A stretch of 64,000 nt of DNA, taken from assembly GCA_947448525.1 (NCBI GenBank), contig CANFNV010000001.1:275751-339750 (forward strand). The letters are read 5' to 3'. Origin of the DNA: Flavobacteriaceae bacterium (GTDB taxonomy: Bacteria > Bacteroidota > Bacteroidia > Flavobacteriales > Flavobacteriaceae). A model generated the notes under the pieces. The model saw only the letters and a list, made by a program, of their open reading frames with translations, ran no database searches and was not told where the DNA came from. The position numbers and the translations under genes were made by a program. Below are positions 9,165 through 18,711 of the stretch, piece after piece; positions within the stretch are counted from its first letter, which is position 1; each line of letters opens with the position of its first letter.

Positions 9165-10571
9165 TTATTTTTTTAACCAATTATTAGTGAAAATACAATT
9201 TTTATATTCACCATTAATCTTAATATAAGTTTCTTTTATTTTCTTTTCAGACCATTTTGCAATAGCATCAATCTGTTTTTCTTTAAGAGCTAAATCTTTA
9301 ATTTTAGTATAATCTTTACTAAAATCAGCGGTATGTTCTTCAATTTTATTAGTAACCATTACTATTTTAAAGCGTTTCCCTGCCTTTGGATCTTCATCTA
9401 GAATTACGGAGGAAATATCGCCGTTTTTAAGATTTGATACTTGAGCATATAATTCTGGATCCATTTTGGTCAGTTCAAAATGAGTGTCCTGAGTTTTTGG
9501 ATTAACTAAAGTACCTCCGTTTGCTCTAGTTTCTTTTTCATCCGACATCGTTCTAGCAGCATCAGCAAAAGTAATTTCTTTGTCTTGAATTCTTTTTTTA
9601 ATCAATTCAATTTTATCTTTTGCGTCTTTTAAGGCATTAGGAGAAATTTTTGGAGACATCAATATATGACGCAATTCCAAATCTTGTCCTTTTATTTTTT
9701 CAAGATAAATGATATGAAAACCAAACTCCGTTTCAAAAGGTTCCGAAATTTCACCTTCTTGAAGCGAATAAGCAATGTCTTTAAACTCTTTTACGAAGGG
9801 TGTTTTTTTATTAATTTTATAAAATCCGCCACTAGACCTAGATCCAGGGTCTTCGGTATATAAAACAGCTTTAGTAGTAAAACTTGCACCTTCTAAAACT
9901 TGTTTTTTAATTTCTTTTAGTCTATCAATTACAGCTTGTTTCTCTAAATCGGAAACTTTGGGTGTCACTACAATTTGTGCAATTTCTAATTCAGCTCCTA
10001 ATAGCGGTCGTTCCAATTCTGGTATTTTTTTGAAAAAATTTCTAGTTTCTTCAGGTGTAATTTGAATGGGATCAATAATTTTCTTTTGCATTTCAGAAGC
10101 CAATTTTTGTTGCTTCAGAATTTCAAAAAGTTCGGTCTTAAATTCGTCTTCATTATTTTTTTTAAAATACTTAACTACATTGTCCATCGATTTTAATTGC
10201 TCAACCATGTAATCTATTTGTTGATTCATTTTTTCTTTAACTTCTTCATCTTTTACAACAATAGAATCTTGAATTGCTTGATGTGCGTATAATTTGTCTT
10301 CCAAAAGTTTTCCTATCATTTGACATCTAGTAATGTCTTTTACAGAACCCCCTGAACCTTCAATTTCAAGAAAAGCTTTATCAATATCAGAATCCAAAAT
10401 AATGTAATCGCCTACAGTTGCTATAATTCCGTCAATTTTTTGCCTTTTAGTTTGTTGTTGTACGCTCTTTTTTTCGGGTTCTTTTTCCTTGATTATTTCT
10501 TGTGAAAACCCATAAGTACAAATTAAAAAAAGAAATACATTCATTACTTTCTTACTATTCAATACATTCAT
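9165..10571 (-). CDS. SurA-like periplasmic peptidyl-prolyl isomerase
   Basis: This 468-residue protein has an N-terminal signal peptide (MNVFLFLICTYGFSQ region), a SurA_N-like helical domain containing GIIATVGDYIILDSDID, and then parvulin (PpiC) repeats. The first parvulin domain is marked by EIAQIVVTPK and EFGFHIIYLEKIKG, the second by LELRHILMSPK. It should act in the periplasm as a chaperone/foldase for outer-membrane proteins, as SurA does. It lies 13 bases after another parvulin gene and 34 bases before moxR on the same strand. An internal ATG nine codons in could also serve as the start, which would shorten only the signal region. Confidence 0.9.
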   Translation of the reverse strand: MNVLNSKKVMNVFLFLICTYGFSQEIIKEKEPEKKSVQQQTKRQKIDGIIATVGDYIILDSDIDKAFLEIEGSGGSVKDITRCQMIGKLLEDKLYAHQAIQDSIVVKDEEVKEKMNQQIDYMVEQLKSMDNVVKYFKKNNEDEFKTELFEILKQQKLASEMQKKIIDPIQITPEETRNFFKKIPELERPLLGAELEIAQIVVTPKVSDLEKQAVIDRLKEIKKQVLEGASFTTKAVLYTEDPGSRSSGGFYKINKKTPFVKEFKDIAYSLQEGEISEPFETEFGFHIIYLEKIKGQDLELRHILMSPKISPNALKDAKDKIELIKKRIQDKEITFADAARTMSDEKETRANGGTLVNPKTQDTHFELTKMDPELYAQVSNLKNGDISSVILDEDPKAGKRFKIVMVTNKIEEHTADFSKDYTKIKDLALKEKQIDAIAKWSEKKIKETYIKINGEYKNCIFTNNWLKK

Positions 10572-10584
10572 AATTGTTACGTTA

Positions 10585-12549
10585 TTATTTTTTAATTTGT
10601 TTTTTTACATTTTCGAAAACATCTTGATTAACATTTATCGAAAATTCTTTTTTCAATTCATTCACCCAGTTTTGTTCCAGATATTGTTGATAATCATTAA
10701 CCACTTTTCCTCTACATTCCTCCAAAGTTTTAACCCCTGCTGGAATAACTTTTGTGATTTTTGTAATAAAATAATATTCTCCTTTATTAGTAATTTCAGA
10801 AATACCTACTTCCATTTTTGTTTCTTTTGGCAATGCTTCTGCTCCTTCTTCATAAACACCTTCATTGGTCATTATATTAAGTACCTCTTGGGTATTAAAT
10901 TTATCTTTAATTTCTTTTGAAGATTGATTTTTTTTAATCATCACTAGTGCTTTCTTCAAAATATCTAATTTGGTTGAAGAATATATTTCGGCATTTACTC
11001 TAGTTTTCCACAAATGTTTCTCCTTTTGAGTTTCATAAAATGCTTTTAGTCCAGTAGAATCGGTTTTAGAACGTTGCCAAATTTCTTTATCCATCAAATC
11101 AAATAACAACAACCCGTCGCGGTATTCATCCATAACAGCAGAAAATTCAGGAAATTCATTTTCAAGATTTTCATCGTTGTATTGGTTACGTTGATCGTCT
11201 GCAAAATTTTCAAATAACTTATCGGCTAATTTCTCAACCGGTTTTAGTGTAATTCCTGATTTTTGTTTCGAATATATATAATCTAAAAAAATTGTACCTG
11301 ATATTTTCTTAGTACCAACACTAAATAGTGTTCCTGAATATTTTTTAGTATCAGCGGGAAGTTCCCATTTGGCATCATAAAAATCATTACTAATACATTT
11401 TACAATAGCTGTATATAGTTTAGCATCTTTTTTTATAAGATATTTTTTTCTTAATTTTTCATTTAATGAATTTGTAATCAATCGAGATCGATCGTCTTTA
11501 CTAATTTTATTTTCCAATTCAACTTTAGAATTATCATACGATTTTATAGGATATTTATCTATCAATTTTACAATATGCCATCCAAATTGAGTTTCGAATG
11601 GTTTAGAAATAGGATTTTCTTTGGTTAAGCCAAAAGCTTGATTTTCAAAATCATCAGAACTTAATTGCCCTGAACCAAATCGATTTAAAACACCTCCTTT
11701 TGAAGAAGAAGATTTATCTTCTGAAAATTGTTTAGCCAATTCATCAAATTTTTCACCTTGTTGCAATTTTTTATAAACATCTTCAATAGTGTTTTTTGCA
11801 GCAGGTACCTCAACTCCATCTTTGGTTTTTAAAATCATAATGTGAGCTACAGAAACCTCTCCTCTATTGTCTCTAATATCGTTAACTTTTATTAAATGAT
11901 ATCCAAAACGAGTTCTAACCGGCATTGAAATCCTTCCTACAGGTGTTTTATAAGCACCGTTTTCAAAAGCATATACCATTCTAAAACTTGTAAAATAACC
12001 TAAATTACCCTTGTTTTCTTTAGCCGAAGGATCTTGAGAAACTTCTTGAGCAACAGTGCCAAAATCTTCTCCTTTTAAAATTCTATCTCGAATTCCTATA
12101 GCCTTATTATAGGCAACTAATGTATCTGCAGGAGCCGCATTTTCATTCACTGTAATTAAAATGTGAGAGGCATTTATTTCTTTCAGCAATCTACTATATC
12201 CTTCATCAACAAGTTCTTTGGTAACCTTAGAATCTGTTGTGTAATTTTTAGCTAACTGAACTCTATATGATTTTAATTCATTTTGGTATTGGGTATTATT
12301 TTGAAGGCCCAATTTATTTGCTTTGTTTACCTTTAGCTTGTAACCTACAAATAAATCTAAATATTGATTCAAATCTTTTTGAGATTCATCTTTAACTAAA
12401 TCTAAATTTTTATTATAAACTCTAATAAATTCGTCCGTGTAATAAGGTTTACCATCTATAGTAAACAAAACTTCTTTGGAATTACTTTGTGCATTTGACA
12501 TCAATGCAACTATCATCAACAATCCTAAAAATAAATTTTTCAACTTCAT
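10585..12549 (-). CDS. Large parvulin-type peptidyl-prolyl isomerase
   Basis: This 654-residue secreted foldase starts MKLKNLFLGLLMIVALMSNAQ, a clear signal peptide ending at ALMSNA. Two PpiC parvulin domains follow: one from INASHILITVN to TRFGYHLIKVND, the other from SVAHIMILKTK to TQFGWHIVKLID. The C-terminal 300 residues or so are helical and of unassigned fold. Two parvulin domains in one secreted chain recall SurA/PpiD-like periplasmic chaperones. It is the promoter-proximal gene of the foldase-foldase-MoxR operon, which has a well-formed promoter at 12626-12655. Confidence 0.9.
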   Translation of the reverse strand: MKLKNLFLGLLMIVALMSNAQSNSKEVLFTIDGKPYYTDEFIRVYNKNLDLVKDESQKDLNQYLDLFVGYKLKVNKANKLGLQNNTQYQNELKSYRVQLAKNYTTDSKVTKELVDEGYSRLLKEINASHILITVNENAAPADTLVAYNKAIGIRDRILKGEDFGTVAQEVSQDPSAKENKGNLGYFTSFRMVYAFENGAYKTPVGRISMPVRTRFGYHLIKVNDIRDNRGEVSVAHIMILKTKDGVEVPAAKNTIEDVYKKLQQGEKFDELAKQFSEDKSSSSKGGVLNRFGSGQLSSDDFENQAFGLTKENPISKPFETQFGWHIVKLIDKYPIKSYDNSKVELENKISKDDRSRLITNSLNEKLRKKYLIKKDAKLYTAIVKCISNDFYDAKWELPADTKKYSGTLFSVGTKKISGTIFLDYIYSKQKSGITLKPVEKLADKLFENFADDQRNQYNDENLENEFPEFSAVMDEYRDGLLLFDLMDKEIWQRSKTDSTGLKAFYETQKEKHLWKTRVNAEIYSSTKLDILKKALVMIKKNQSSKEIKDKFNTQEVLNIMTNEGVYEEGAEALPKETKMEVGISEITNKGEYYFITKITKVIPAGVKTLEECRGKVVNDYQQYLEQNWVNELKKEFSINVNQDVFENVKKQIKK

Positions 12550-12625
12550 TACCTAATTTTTAAAATAAGCTATATTTAATTTATTATCCGTGTGCAACTT
12601 TCCAGTTTAATTAAGTTACAATCAA

Positions 12626-12655
12626 CAAAAGTAACAAATCGACCGCATTAAACAA
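12626..12655 (-). promoter_or_regulatory. Promoter of the parvulin-parvulin-moxR operon
   Basis: On the minus strand TTG (12655-12653) is followed after 19 nt by TACTTTTG (12633-12626). This is a full match to the Bacteroidota housekeeping promoter and predicts a leader of about 70 nt. Confidence 0.75.
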
Positions 12656-12748
12656 GTAAGACTAGTACTATTAACAAAAATTTATTAACAGAAACTAGAA
12701 AATGATTTTGAAAAGTTAAGTTGCAGTAGTTATTTATTTAATAAATAG

Positions 12749-12756
12749 TATTTTTG
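12749..12756 (+). promoter_or_regulatory. -7 element of prfC
   Basis: TATTTTTG matches TAnnTTTG and lies 18 bases before the prfC ATG. The nearest TTG upstream is 25 nt away, a little long. An in-frame TTG codon at 12754 lies inside this box, which argues for the ATG at 12775 as the true start. Confidence 0.5.
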
Positions 12757-12774
12757 CGTTTCATTACAAAAATT

Positions 12775-14364
12775 ATGAGTTTTTTAAAAGAAATATTACG
12801 TCGTAGAACATTCGGAATTATATCACATCCCGATGCGGGAAAAACAACTTTAACTGAAAAGTTGTTACTTTTTGGTGGTGCTATTCAAGAAGCTGGTGCT
12901 GTTAAAAATAATAAAATAAAAAAAGGGGCCACGAGTGACTTCATGGAAATTGAACGTCAAAGAGGAATTTCGGTTTCAACTTCGGTATTAGCATTTATGT
13001 ATAAGGACAAAAAAATAAATATTCTTGACACCCCAGGTCATAAGGATTTTGCAGAAGATACTTTTAGAACACTTACTGCTGTAGACAGTGTTATTGTTGT
13101 AATTGATGTTGCAAAAGGGGTTGAGGAACAAACAGAGAAATTAGTTTCCGTTTGTAGAATGAGAAAGATTCCAATAATTGTTTTCATTAATAAATTAGAC
13201 AGAGAAGGAAAAGACGCGTTTGATTTAATGGATGAAGTAGAACAAAAACTTGGCCTACAAGTTACCCCTTTAAGTTTTCCTATTGGAATGGGATATGATT
13301 TTCAAGGAATCTATAATATTTGGGAAAAGAACATTAATTTGTTTAGCGGAGATAGTCGAAAGAACATTGAAGATACGATTGCTATTTCTGACATTATGAG
13401 TCCCGAATTGGAGAAATTGATAGGAGAAAAACCTGCCATAAAACTAAGAGAAGAACTAGAATTAATAGATGAAGTTTATCCAAAATTTGATAGAAACGAA
13501 TACCTAAAAGGGAATTTACAACCCGTATTTTTTGGTTCCGCTTTAAATAATTTTGGCGTAAGAGAATTACTAGATTGCTTTATAGAAATTGCTCCATCTC
13601 CCAAACCAAAAGAATCCGATACTCGATTAGTTAATCCTGAAGAAGAAAAATTATCCGGTTTTGTATTTAAAATTCATGCAAATATGGATCCTAAACATAG
13701 AGATCGTTTGGCCTTTATAAAAATTGTTTCTGGAACCTTTGAGCGCAACAAACCCTACCTGCATGTTCGACTGAATAAAAGTTTAAAATTCTCAAGTCCG
13801 AATGCTTTTTTTGCGGAAAAGAAAGAGATTATTGATATTTCCTATCCAGGCGATATTGTGGGACTTCATGACACCGGAAATTTTAAAATCGGGGATACTT
13901 TAACGGAGGGAGAAACAATGAGTTTTAAAGGAATCCCAAGTTTCTCTCCAGAACATTTCAGATACATCAACAACGCCGACCCTTTGAAAGCAAAGCAATT
14001 AGAAAAAGGTGTAGACCAATTAATGGATGAAGGTGTAGCACAATTATTCACATTAGAAATGAATAATAGAAAAATCATTGGAACAGTAGGTGCGCTACAA
14101 TATGAAGTTATTCAATACCGCTTAGAACATGAATATGGGGCAAAATGTACTTATGAGAACTTTCCGGTTCACAAGGCATGTTGGGTAAAACCTGAAAACA
14201 ATAAAAGTGAAGAATTTAAAGAATTTAGTAGAGTGAAGCAAAAGTTTCTAGCACATGATAAATACGGGCAATTAGTATTTTTAGCCGATTCTGATTTTAC
14301 AATTCAAATGACACAAAGTAAATACCCAACTATAAAATTGTTTTTTACCTCGGAATTTGAGTAA
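12775..14364 (+). CDS. prfC: Peptide chain release factor 3
   Basis: This translational GTPase releases RF1/RF2 from the ribosome after termination. From the ATG at 12775 it is 529 residues, the usual RF3 length. The G1 P-loop SHPDAGKTT (17-25), switch region QRGISVSTS, G3 DTPGHKDF and G4 NKLDRE are all present. The C-terminal half has the RF3 domains seen in QLMDEGVAQLF and IGTVGALQYEVIQYRLEHEY. An in-frame TTG 21 bases upstream is rejected because it falls in the promoter box. It is divergent from the foldase operon and has no close downstream partner. Confidence 0.96.
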   Translation: MSFLKEILRRRTFGIISHPDAGKTTLTEKLLLFGGAIQEAGAVKNNKIKKGATSDFMEIERQRGISVSTSVLAFMYKDKKINILDTPGHKDFAEDTFRTLTAVDSVIVVIDVAKGVEEQTEKLVSVCRMRKIPIIVFINKLDREGKDAFDLMDEVEQKLGLQVTPLSFPIGMGYDFQGIYNIWEKNINLFSGDSRKNIEDTIAISDIMSPELEKLIGEKPAIKLREELELIDEVYPKFDRNEYLKGNLQPVFFGSALNNFGVRELLDCFIEIAPSPKPKESDTRLVNPEEEKLSGFVFKIHANMDPKHRDRLAFIKIVSGTFERNKPYLHVRLNKSLKFSSPNAFFAEKKEIIDISYPGDIVGLHDTGNFKIGDTLTEGETMSFKGIPSFSPEHFRYINNADPLKAKQLEKGVDQLMDEGVAQLFTLEMNNRKIIGTVGALQYEVIQYRLEHEYGAKCTYENFPVHKACWVKPENNKSEEFKEFSRVKQKFLAHDKYGQLVFLADSDFTIQMTQSKYPTIKLFFTSEFE

Positions 14365-14485
14365 AACCATAGGCAGCAATAATAATTTTCAAACTATAAT
14401 GACATTTAATCATTTAATCCATTTATTTTACTTTAGTTAATTACATCAAACAAGTTAAAATTAATAACTAATAATTATGTATACA

Positions 14486-14516
14486 TTGAAACATATCAAT
14501 TTATATAGTAAGTTTG
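14486..14516 (+). promoter_or_regulatory. Promoter of the sugar-phosphate transferase gene
   Basis: TTG (14486-14488), a 20-nt spacer and TAAGTTTG (14509-14516) form a complete Bacteroidota promoter, giving a leader of about 40 nt. The rest of 14365-14562 shows nothing else. Confidence 0.75.
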
Positions 14517-14562
14517 CCCAAAGAATTGATTTTTTAACTTTTCTTAAACAATTTAAAAAAAT

Positions 14563-15168
14563 ATGTACTTAAAGTATGTGAAATCTTTTTTTGATTTTAT
14601 AACAGCATTTATTGGACTAATCATCGTAAGCCCTTTATTTATTGTTATTACCATGCTCCTATTTATTTTAAATAGTGGAAAACCTTTCTATTTTCAAAAC
14701 AGGCCTGGTTATAGAGAAAAAATCTTTAAGATTATAAAATTCAAAACGATGAATGATAAAAGAAATAAGGCAGGAGAACTTTTACCTGATTTTGAAAGAA
14801 CAACATCCGTAGGGAAATTTATACGTAAAACTTCAATAGATGAAATCCCTCAATTGATAAATGTTTTTCTAGGTGATATGAGTTTAGTTGGTCCTAGGCC
14901 TTTATTACCTGAATATTTATCTTTATATAATGACAATCAGAAACGAAGACATCATGTTAAACCAGGAATAACAGGCTGGGCGCAAATAAATGGGAGAAAT
15001 TCAATTCTTTGGACCAAAAAATTTGAACATGATGTTTGGTATGTTGATAATGTTACCATGTTATTAGATTTAAAAATACTAGTAGTAACTATTAAAAAAG
15101 TTTTAATACCGCAAGGAATAAATGCTACTGAAAAATATACTATGGAAGAGTTTAATGGAAAAAATTAA
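14563..15168 (+). CDS. Monotopic sugar-phosphate transferase (PglC/WcaJ catalytic type)
   Basis: This 201-residue enzyme is of the small PglC size. Such enzymes move a phospho-sugar from a nucleotide donor to undecaprenyl phosphate and so start repeat-unit synthesis. A single re-entrant hydrophobic segment lies at about residues 10-35. It is followed by the RPGYREKIFKIIKFKTM element and by SIDEIPQLINVF, whose Asp-Glu pair is the catalytic dyad, and then LVGPRPLLPEYL. It has its own promoter and is physically separate from the polysaccharide operon, whose nearest gene is 2.3 kb away. It is the only initiating transferase in the window, so it is the likely starter for that locus (inference). 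Confidence 0.9.
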   Translation: MYLKYVKSFFDFITAFIGLIIVSPLFIVITMLLFILNSGKPFYFQNRPGYREKIFKIIKFKTMNDKRNKAGELLPDFERTTSVGKFIRKTSIDEIPQLINVFLGDMSLVGPRPLLPEYLSLYNDNQKRRHHVKPGITGWAQINGRNSILWTKKFEHDVWYVDNVTMLLDLKILVVTIKKVLIPQGINATEKYTMEEFNGKN

Positions 15169-15227
15169 AGAGTTTACATACAATCATTGCTAATTAATAA
15201 ATCCCATCTCTAGTTATAGTTTTTCAA

Positions 15228-15235
15228 TATATTTG
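15228..15235 (+). promoter_or_regulatory. -7 element of the polytopic membrane protein gene
   Basis: TATATTTG matches TAnnTTTG and lies 43 bases before the ATG at 15279. There is no clear TTG box upstream. Confidence 0.45.
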
Positions 15236-15278
15236 CAAATAATTTAGCAAAACTAGACACTAAACACATTACTACAAA

Positions 15279-17438
15279 ATGGCAATAGACAAAAAAAAAA
15301 CGAATCGAGTTTATAAAAAGAAAATAAGAGGCATTGAAAGTTACTCCTCAATAATATTTAAAATTATTGGTTTTACTCTCTTATTACTTGCTTTATATTA
15401 TTATTTTGAAACTGGAAACGAAAATACAATTAATAATCTTTTAAGAATATTATTTAAAAAAACCAATCATATTCATAAGGAACGTAATTTAAATTTTTCA
15501 TGGGAGACATTTAATAAACTTTTAGCTTTTTTTATTCCTAGTATCTTAGTGCTTTGTACCTCCCTTTTTTTTAATAAAAAGAATAAAACTTTATTTTATT
15601 ACCTAAGTGTTACAATAATTATCTTTTTGACCCTAACCCACGCTACTATCTTTGCAAACAGTTGGTTGCAAAATTATACCTCCTCTTATAATAACTATTA
15701 TGTAGTTTCTGGTTTTATTCTTGTGCCAATTGCGGTTTTTATTCTAAATTATTTAAGTTTAAAAAGAAGTGAAATTTTAACCTATACAACTATGTACTTC
15801 TATGTACTCCTCTTTGAATTATTGATTATAAGATATAGTTATACTTACACCTATGTTTTTTGTTGTATAATTATTTATTCTGTGATAGTATATCTGATTT
15901 CAAAGAAACAAGAAGACACCTATAATAATGTAGTAAATACAATTTTTGCTTATGGTTTTTTAGCAATTTACATACTACGTCAATTAGTTTTTAATTCAAA
16001 TAATGCCGAGTTTGAATTGTTTTTCAGTATTAATCCTCTTTATTTTTTATTGTTTAATAGTATTAGTTTGTCTTTTCTATTTCAAGATAAAAAACCTATC
16101 TATAAATTGTTTTATTGGATAAACTTGATATTATTTTTATATGTAAATGCTTTTATACTCAATAAATATTTTACTGTAACATACAATATTATACCAATAA
16201 TTGGAGTTATTGTAATCAATAGTTTATCAATATACCTAAATAAAAAAACATCCTTTTTACAAGGCAAAATTGCATCTGTAGAGATTTCTACTTTGTTGCT
16301 AGTATCACTTTTATTTACTTTACTATTACAAGAATATAGTTTTGAAATATTCTTAGGAACATTAGCCGTTTGCTTAATTTCTTATGCTAAAGCGGCTCAT
16401 AATAGAATTTTATTATGGACCTCTGCATTCCTAACATTTTTGCTTATTTTAAAATTAGTTTATCTAATTATTTCACTTACCTTGATAATTACTAAGCTAC
16501 AAACTATAAATGAAAATTTTATTAGTAATGGATTTATAAATATTGGTATCATTTTATTGGCTATTTGGATGGTGAAAAACAGCTTGCAAACAACTAAGTT
16601 TAAAGTGTCAAACAAATGGTTAAACCGAGAAAAATTTTTAAATTTTCTGAGTGCTTTCAACTTTGTGAGTCTTTTTGTTTTTATAATATGGATAAGTTTT
16701 TCGATGCTTCTTTATTTTGTAGGAGATTTGTATTATTCGGCTAGAGTTTTTGCCTTAGTATCTTCTATTTTAGTTTTATATTTTTCAAATTATAAAAAAA
16801 CTATTTATGAAAAAGAACCTATTAAATTTCAGTATTTAACATTTTTTCTCTTCGTTTTTTTAACATATATAGGGTTCTATGAATTCCCGTATACTTTCAA
16901 ATATGATATTACCTATCAAGGAATTATAACAACCGAAAGCCTATTTCATTACGCTGAATTCCTTCTCGAAATAGCTTTAGGGTATAAAATCTTCACTTCA
17001 TTCATAAATTCAAAAACGGAAAAAAGCTATTTTAAAGATTTAATTATTGTTCTAACGTGTCTTTTTGGAATAATAACAATTTGCAAAGAATTTGACTTTA
17101 TTACAGTATTATATAACACAATAAGCCAACATACTTTTAAACAAAATGAGGTTTTAAGCATTTTAGATTATAATAAAATTATACCTTATTCCATAATTTT
17201 ATTAATATGTTTAATAATTATTTTGTTGATTGGATTGATTGAAAATAATAAATTTTTACGTTTATTTTCAATTTTTTTAGCCTTTTGCGAATTGTTAAAG
17301 GTATTCTACATTGAATACTTCATATTAACTAAAAATGATAAAATAACCATAATAATTATAACCGGAGTTACCTTCCTTTTGATTTCATCTATATATAGCA
17401 GAATAAGACAGAGAAGAAGTAAAAGAAGTAATATTTAA
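15279..17438 (+). CDS. Polytopic membrane protein, DUF2339-like
   Basis: This 719-residue protein has a basic N-terminus (MAIDKKKTNRVYKKK) and then roughly 18 or more hydrophobic helices with very short loops. No enzyme motif is visible. The end (FLRLFSIFLAFCELLKVFYIEYF, then a final helix and a basic tail) resembles the C-terminus of DUF2339 predicted membrane proteins, which have no agreed function. That assignment is a pattern judgement. It follows the sugar-phosphate transferase on the same strand but has its own -7 element, and it converges on the CpsB-type phosphatase with only 18 bases between the stops. A role in envelope glycan handling is possible but only suggested by position. Confidence 0.7.
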   Translation: MAIDKKKTNRVYKKKIRGIESYSSIIFKIIGFTLLLLALYYYFETGNENTINNLLRILFKKTNHIHKERNLNFSWETFNKLLAFFIPSILVLCTSLFFNKKNKTLFYYLSVTIIIFLTLTHATIFANSWLQNYTSSYNNYYVVSGFILVPIAVFILNYLSLKRSEILTYTTMYFYVLLFELLIIRYSYTYTYVFCCIIIYSVIVYLISKKQEDTYNNVVNTIFAYGFLAIYILRQLVFNSNNAEFELFFSINPLYFLLFNSISLSFLFQDKKPIYKLFYWINLILFLYVNAFILNKYFTVTYNIIPIIGVIVINSLSIYLNKKTSFLQGKIASVEISTLLLVSLLFTLLLQEYSFEIFLGTLAVCLISYAKAAHNRILLWTSAFLTFLLILKLVYLIISLTLIITKLQTINENFISNGFINIGIILLAIWMVKNSLQTTKFKVSNKWLNREKFLNFLSAFNFVSLFVFIIWISFSMLLYFVGDLYYSARVFALVSSILVLYFSNYKKTIYEKEPIKFQYLTFFLFVFLTYIGFYEFPYTFKYDITYQGIITTESLFHYAEFLLEIALGYKIFTSFINSKTEKSYFKDLIIVLTCLFGIITICKEFDFITVLYNTISQHTFKQNEVLSILDYNKIIPYSIILLICLIIILLIGLIENNKFLRLFSIFLAFCELLKVFYIEYFILTKNDKITIIIITGVTFLLISSIYSRIRQRRSKRSNI

Positions 17439-17456
17439 AAATATAGAAAGAAATCT

Positions 17457-18191
17457 CTATTCTAATTGACAATTTTTATTCATAACATCAATTAGTTCAT
17501 TTTGAGATTTAATTTTTATCCTTTGATAAAATGCCCCTATATGACGATTATGATGAATATCGGAACCAACAAAGTCAATTAAATTATTGGCTAATAAATA
17601 GTCTGCAACAGTTGTAACCGATTTACCATAATAACCCACAGTAGACAATAAATTCAATTGGAATAAACATCCAAGTTCTTTTAATCTAAAATATTCTTTT
17701 TTAGAATTGTGATAATACAAATAACGTTCTGGATGGGCTAATAAAGGAATATATCCTTTCATTTGCAACTGAAATAAAATATTTTTTAAATCTATGGAGG
17801 GGTTTAAATAAGACATTTCTACCAATACGATAGTATCTTTTATCATCAATAATTTTTCATTTTGAAAACGTTCTATAAAAGTTTCGTCCATCATATATTC
17901 TGAACTAACACGATGTAACATTTCAGCAAGATGTTTGGGCAATTGATTTTTTGTATTTAAAAAAGTTTCTTGAATAAAATCAGAGGAATTGTCCCAAACA
18001 TTTGGCATTGTATGAGGAGTTGCTATACATTTCTTTATACCAAGCAAAGACATTTGTTCAAGCAATAATAATGTTTCTTGTGTTGATTGTGAACCATCAT
18101 CAATATTTGGCAAAATATGAGAGTGAATATCAATATATCCCTCAGGTATAAGATCAACCAAATTAGGTTTCTTTTTAAATAGTGAAATCAT
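17457..18191 (-). CDS. CpsB/YwqE-type tyrosine-protein phosphatase (PHP domain)
   Basis: This 244-residue PHP-fold, metal-dependent phosphatase dephosphorylates BY-kinases of the Wzc type. The metal-binding DIHSHILPNIDDGS motif is near residue 20. CIATPHTMPN, LAHPERYLYY and the late GSDIHHNRH carry the remaining histidine/aspartate ligands. I take the ATG at 18191; the longer reading from 18215 begins with TTG inside the predicted -7 box and would not be transcribed. It is divergent from a wza-wzc pair 0.6 kb away, so phosphatase and kinase are encoded next to each other, as in other capsule loci. Confidence 0.9.
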   Translation of the reverse strand: MISLFKKKPNLVDLIPEGYIDIHSHILPNIDDGSQSTQETLLLLEQMSLLGIKKCIATPHTMPNVWDNSSDFIQETFLNTKNQLPKHLAEMLHRVSSEYMMDETFIERFQNEKLLMIKDTIVLVEMSYLNPSIDLKNILFQLQMKGYIPLLAHPERYLYYHNSKKEYFRLKELGCLFQLNLLSTVGYYGKSVTTVADYLLANNLIDFVGSDIHHNRHIGAFYQRIKIKSQNELIDVMNKNCQLE

Positions 18192-18212
18192 AGTAAATTT
18201 AGTTTTAGATTT

Positions 18213-18245
18213 CAAAAATAGCTTATTTTATTTAAATATCTTCAA
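18213..18245 (-). promoter_or_regulatory. Promoter of the PHP phosphatase gene
   Basis: On the minus strand TTG (18245-18243), a 22-nt spacer and TATTTTTG (18220-18213) match the Bacteroidota promoter. The start at 18191 then has a leader of about 17 nt. Confidence 0.7.
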
Positions 18246-18703
18246 TTAGCTAACATTACAAAATAATTAAAAATAGGTTTATTGAAGAAAAAACGTAAAA
18301 TCAATTTTAAATTTAAAAATATTCCATTCATTAAAAATAGTAAAAATGCACCCAAAATGGGTGACCCTAAAAATTGGCTTTCCTCGCCAGAGATTATACC
18401 TTTTGAGGGTTCAAACCACATAAAAGTATTAAAATTAAAATTATATGATCAAGACCTGGCAAAGAATTATTAGTAAGAGTTACTAAATGAAACCGCAAAA
18501 AATGTAATAACCAATCATGAAAAGCCCTAATTGACCTTGAAGTCTGTGAGAACTACATCACCATTAATTAAAAAATTTCAACTTTAATTGAAGGGACTTT
18601 TGCTCTAAGTATAAACAAATGAAATTAATAAAAAATAGTTCATCATAACATAAAAAAATAGTAAGTATTCACTTATTTAAATAGGATATATAAGATTAAT
18701 TTT
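18246..18703. other. Long divergent intergenic region with a small hairpin
   Basis: This stretch between the phosphatase promoter and the wza -7 element has no convincing gene. It holds a short perfect hairpin at 18349-18363 (CACCCA and TGGGTG around AAA) inside a weak 63-codon reading frame (18282-18473). That frame has only a TTG start, or an internal ATG at 18357. It also holds a weak inverted repeat near 18578-18593. The sequence between about 18350 and 18560 is visibly less AT-rich than its surroundings, so it could be a gene remnant or a structured leader. Confidence 0.35.
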
Positions 18704-18711
18704 TACTTTTG
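18704..18711 (+). promoter_or_regulatory. -7 element of the wza-wzc pair
   Basis: TACTTTTG matches TAnnTTTG and lies about 75 bases before the wza ATG. No TTG is seen at the right distance upstream. Confidence 0.5.

Noticed and set aside
12754..12774. Upstream TTG start for prfC
   Set aside because: The codon lies inside the -7 promoter box and the ATG at 12775 gives exactly the normal RF3 length.
18410..18425. tRNA-like T-loop sequence (GGTTCAAACC)
   Set aside because: The flanking arms do not pair as a T-stem and no acceptor, D or anticodon arm can be folded around it.
18282..18473. 63-codon plus-strand frame before wza
   Set aside because: It begins with TTG right behind the opposite-strand promoter, has no recognisable domain, and only an internal ATG at 18357. 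It could be a remnant but is not supported as a gene.
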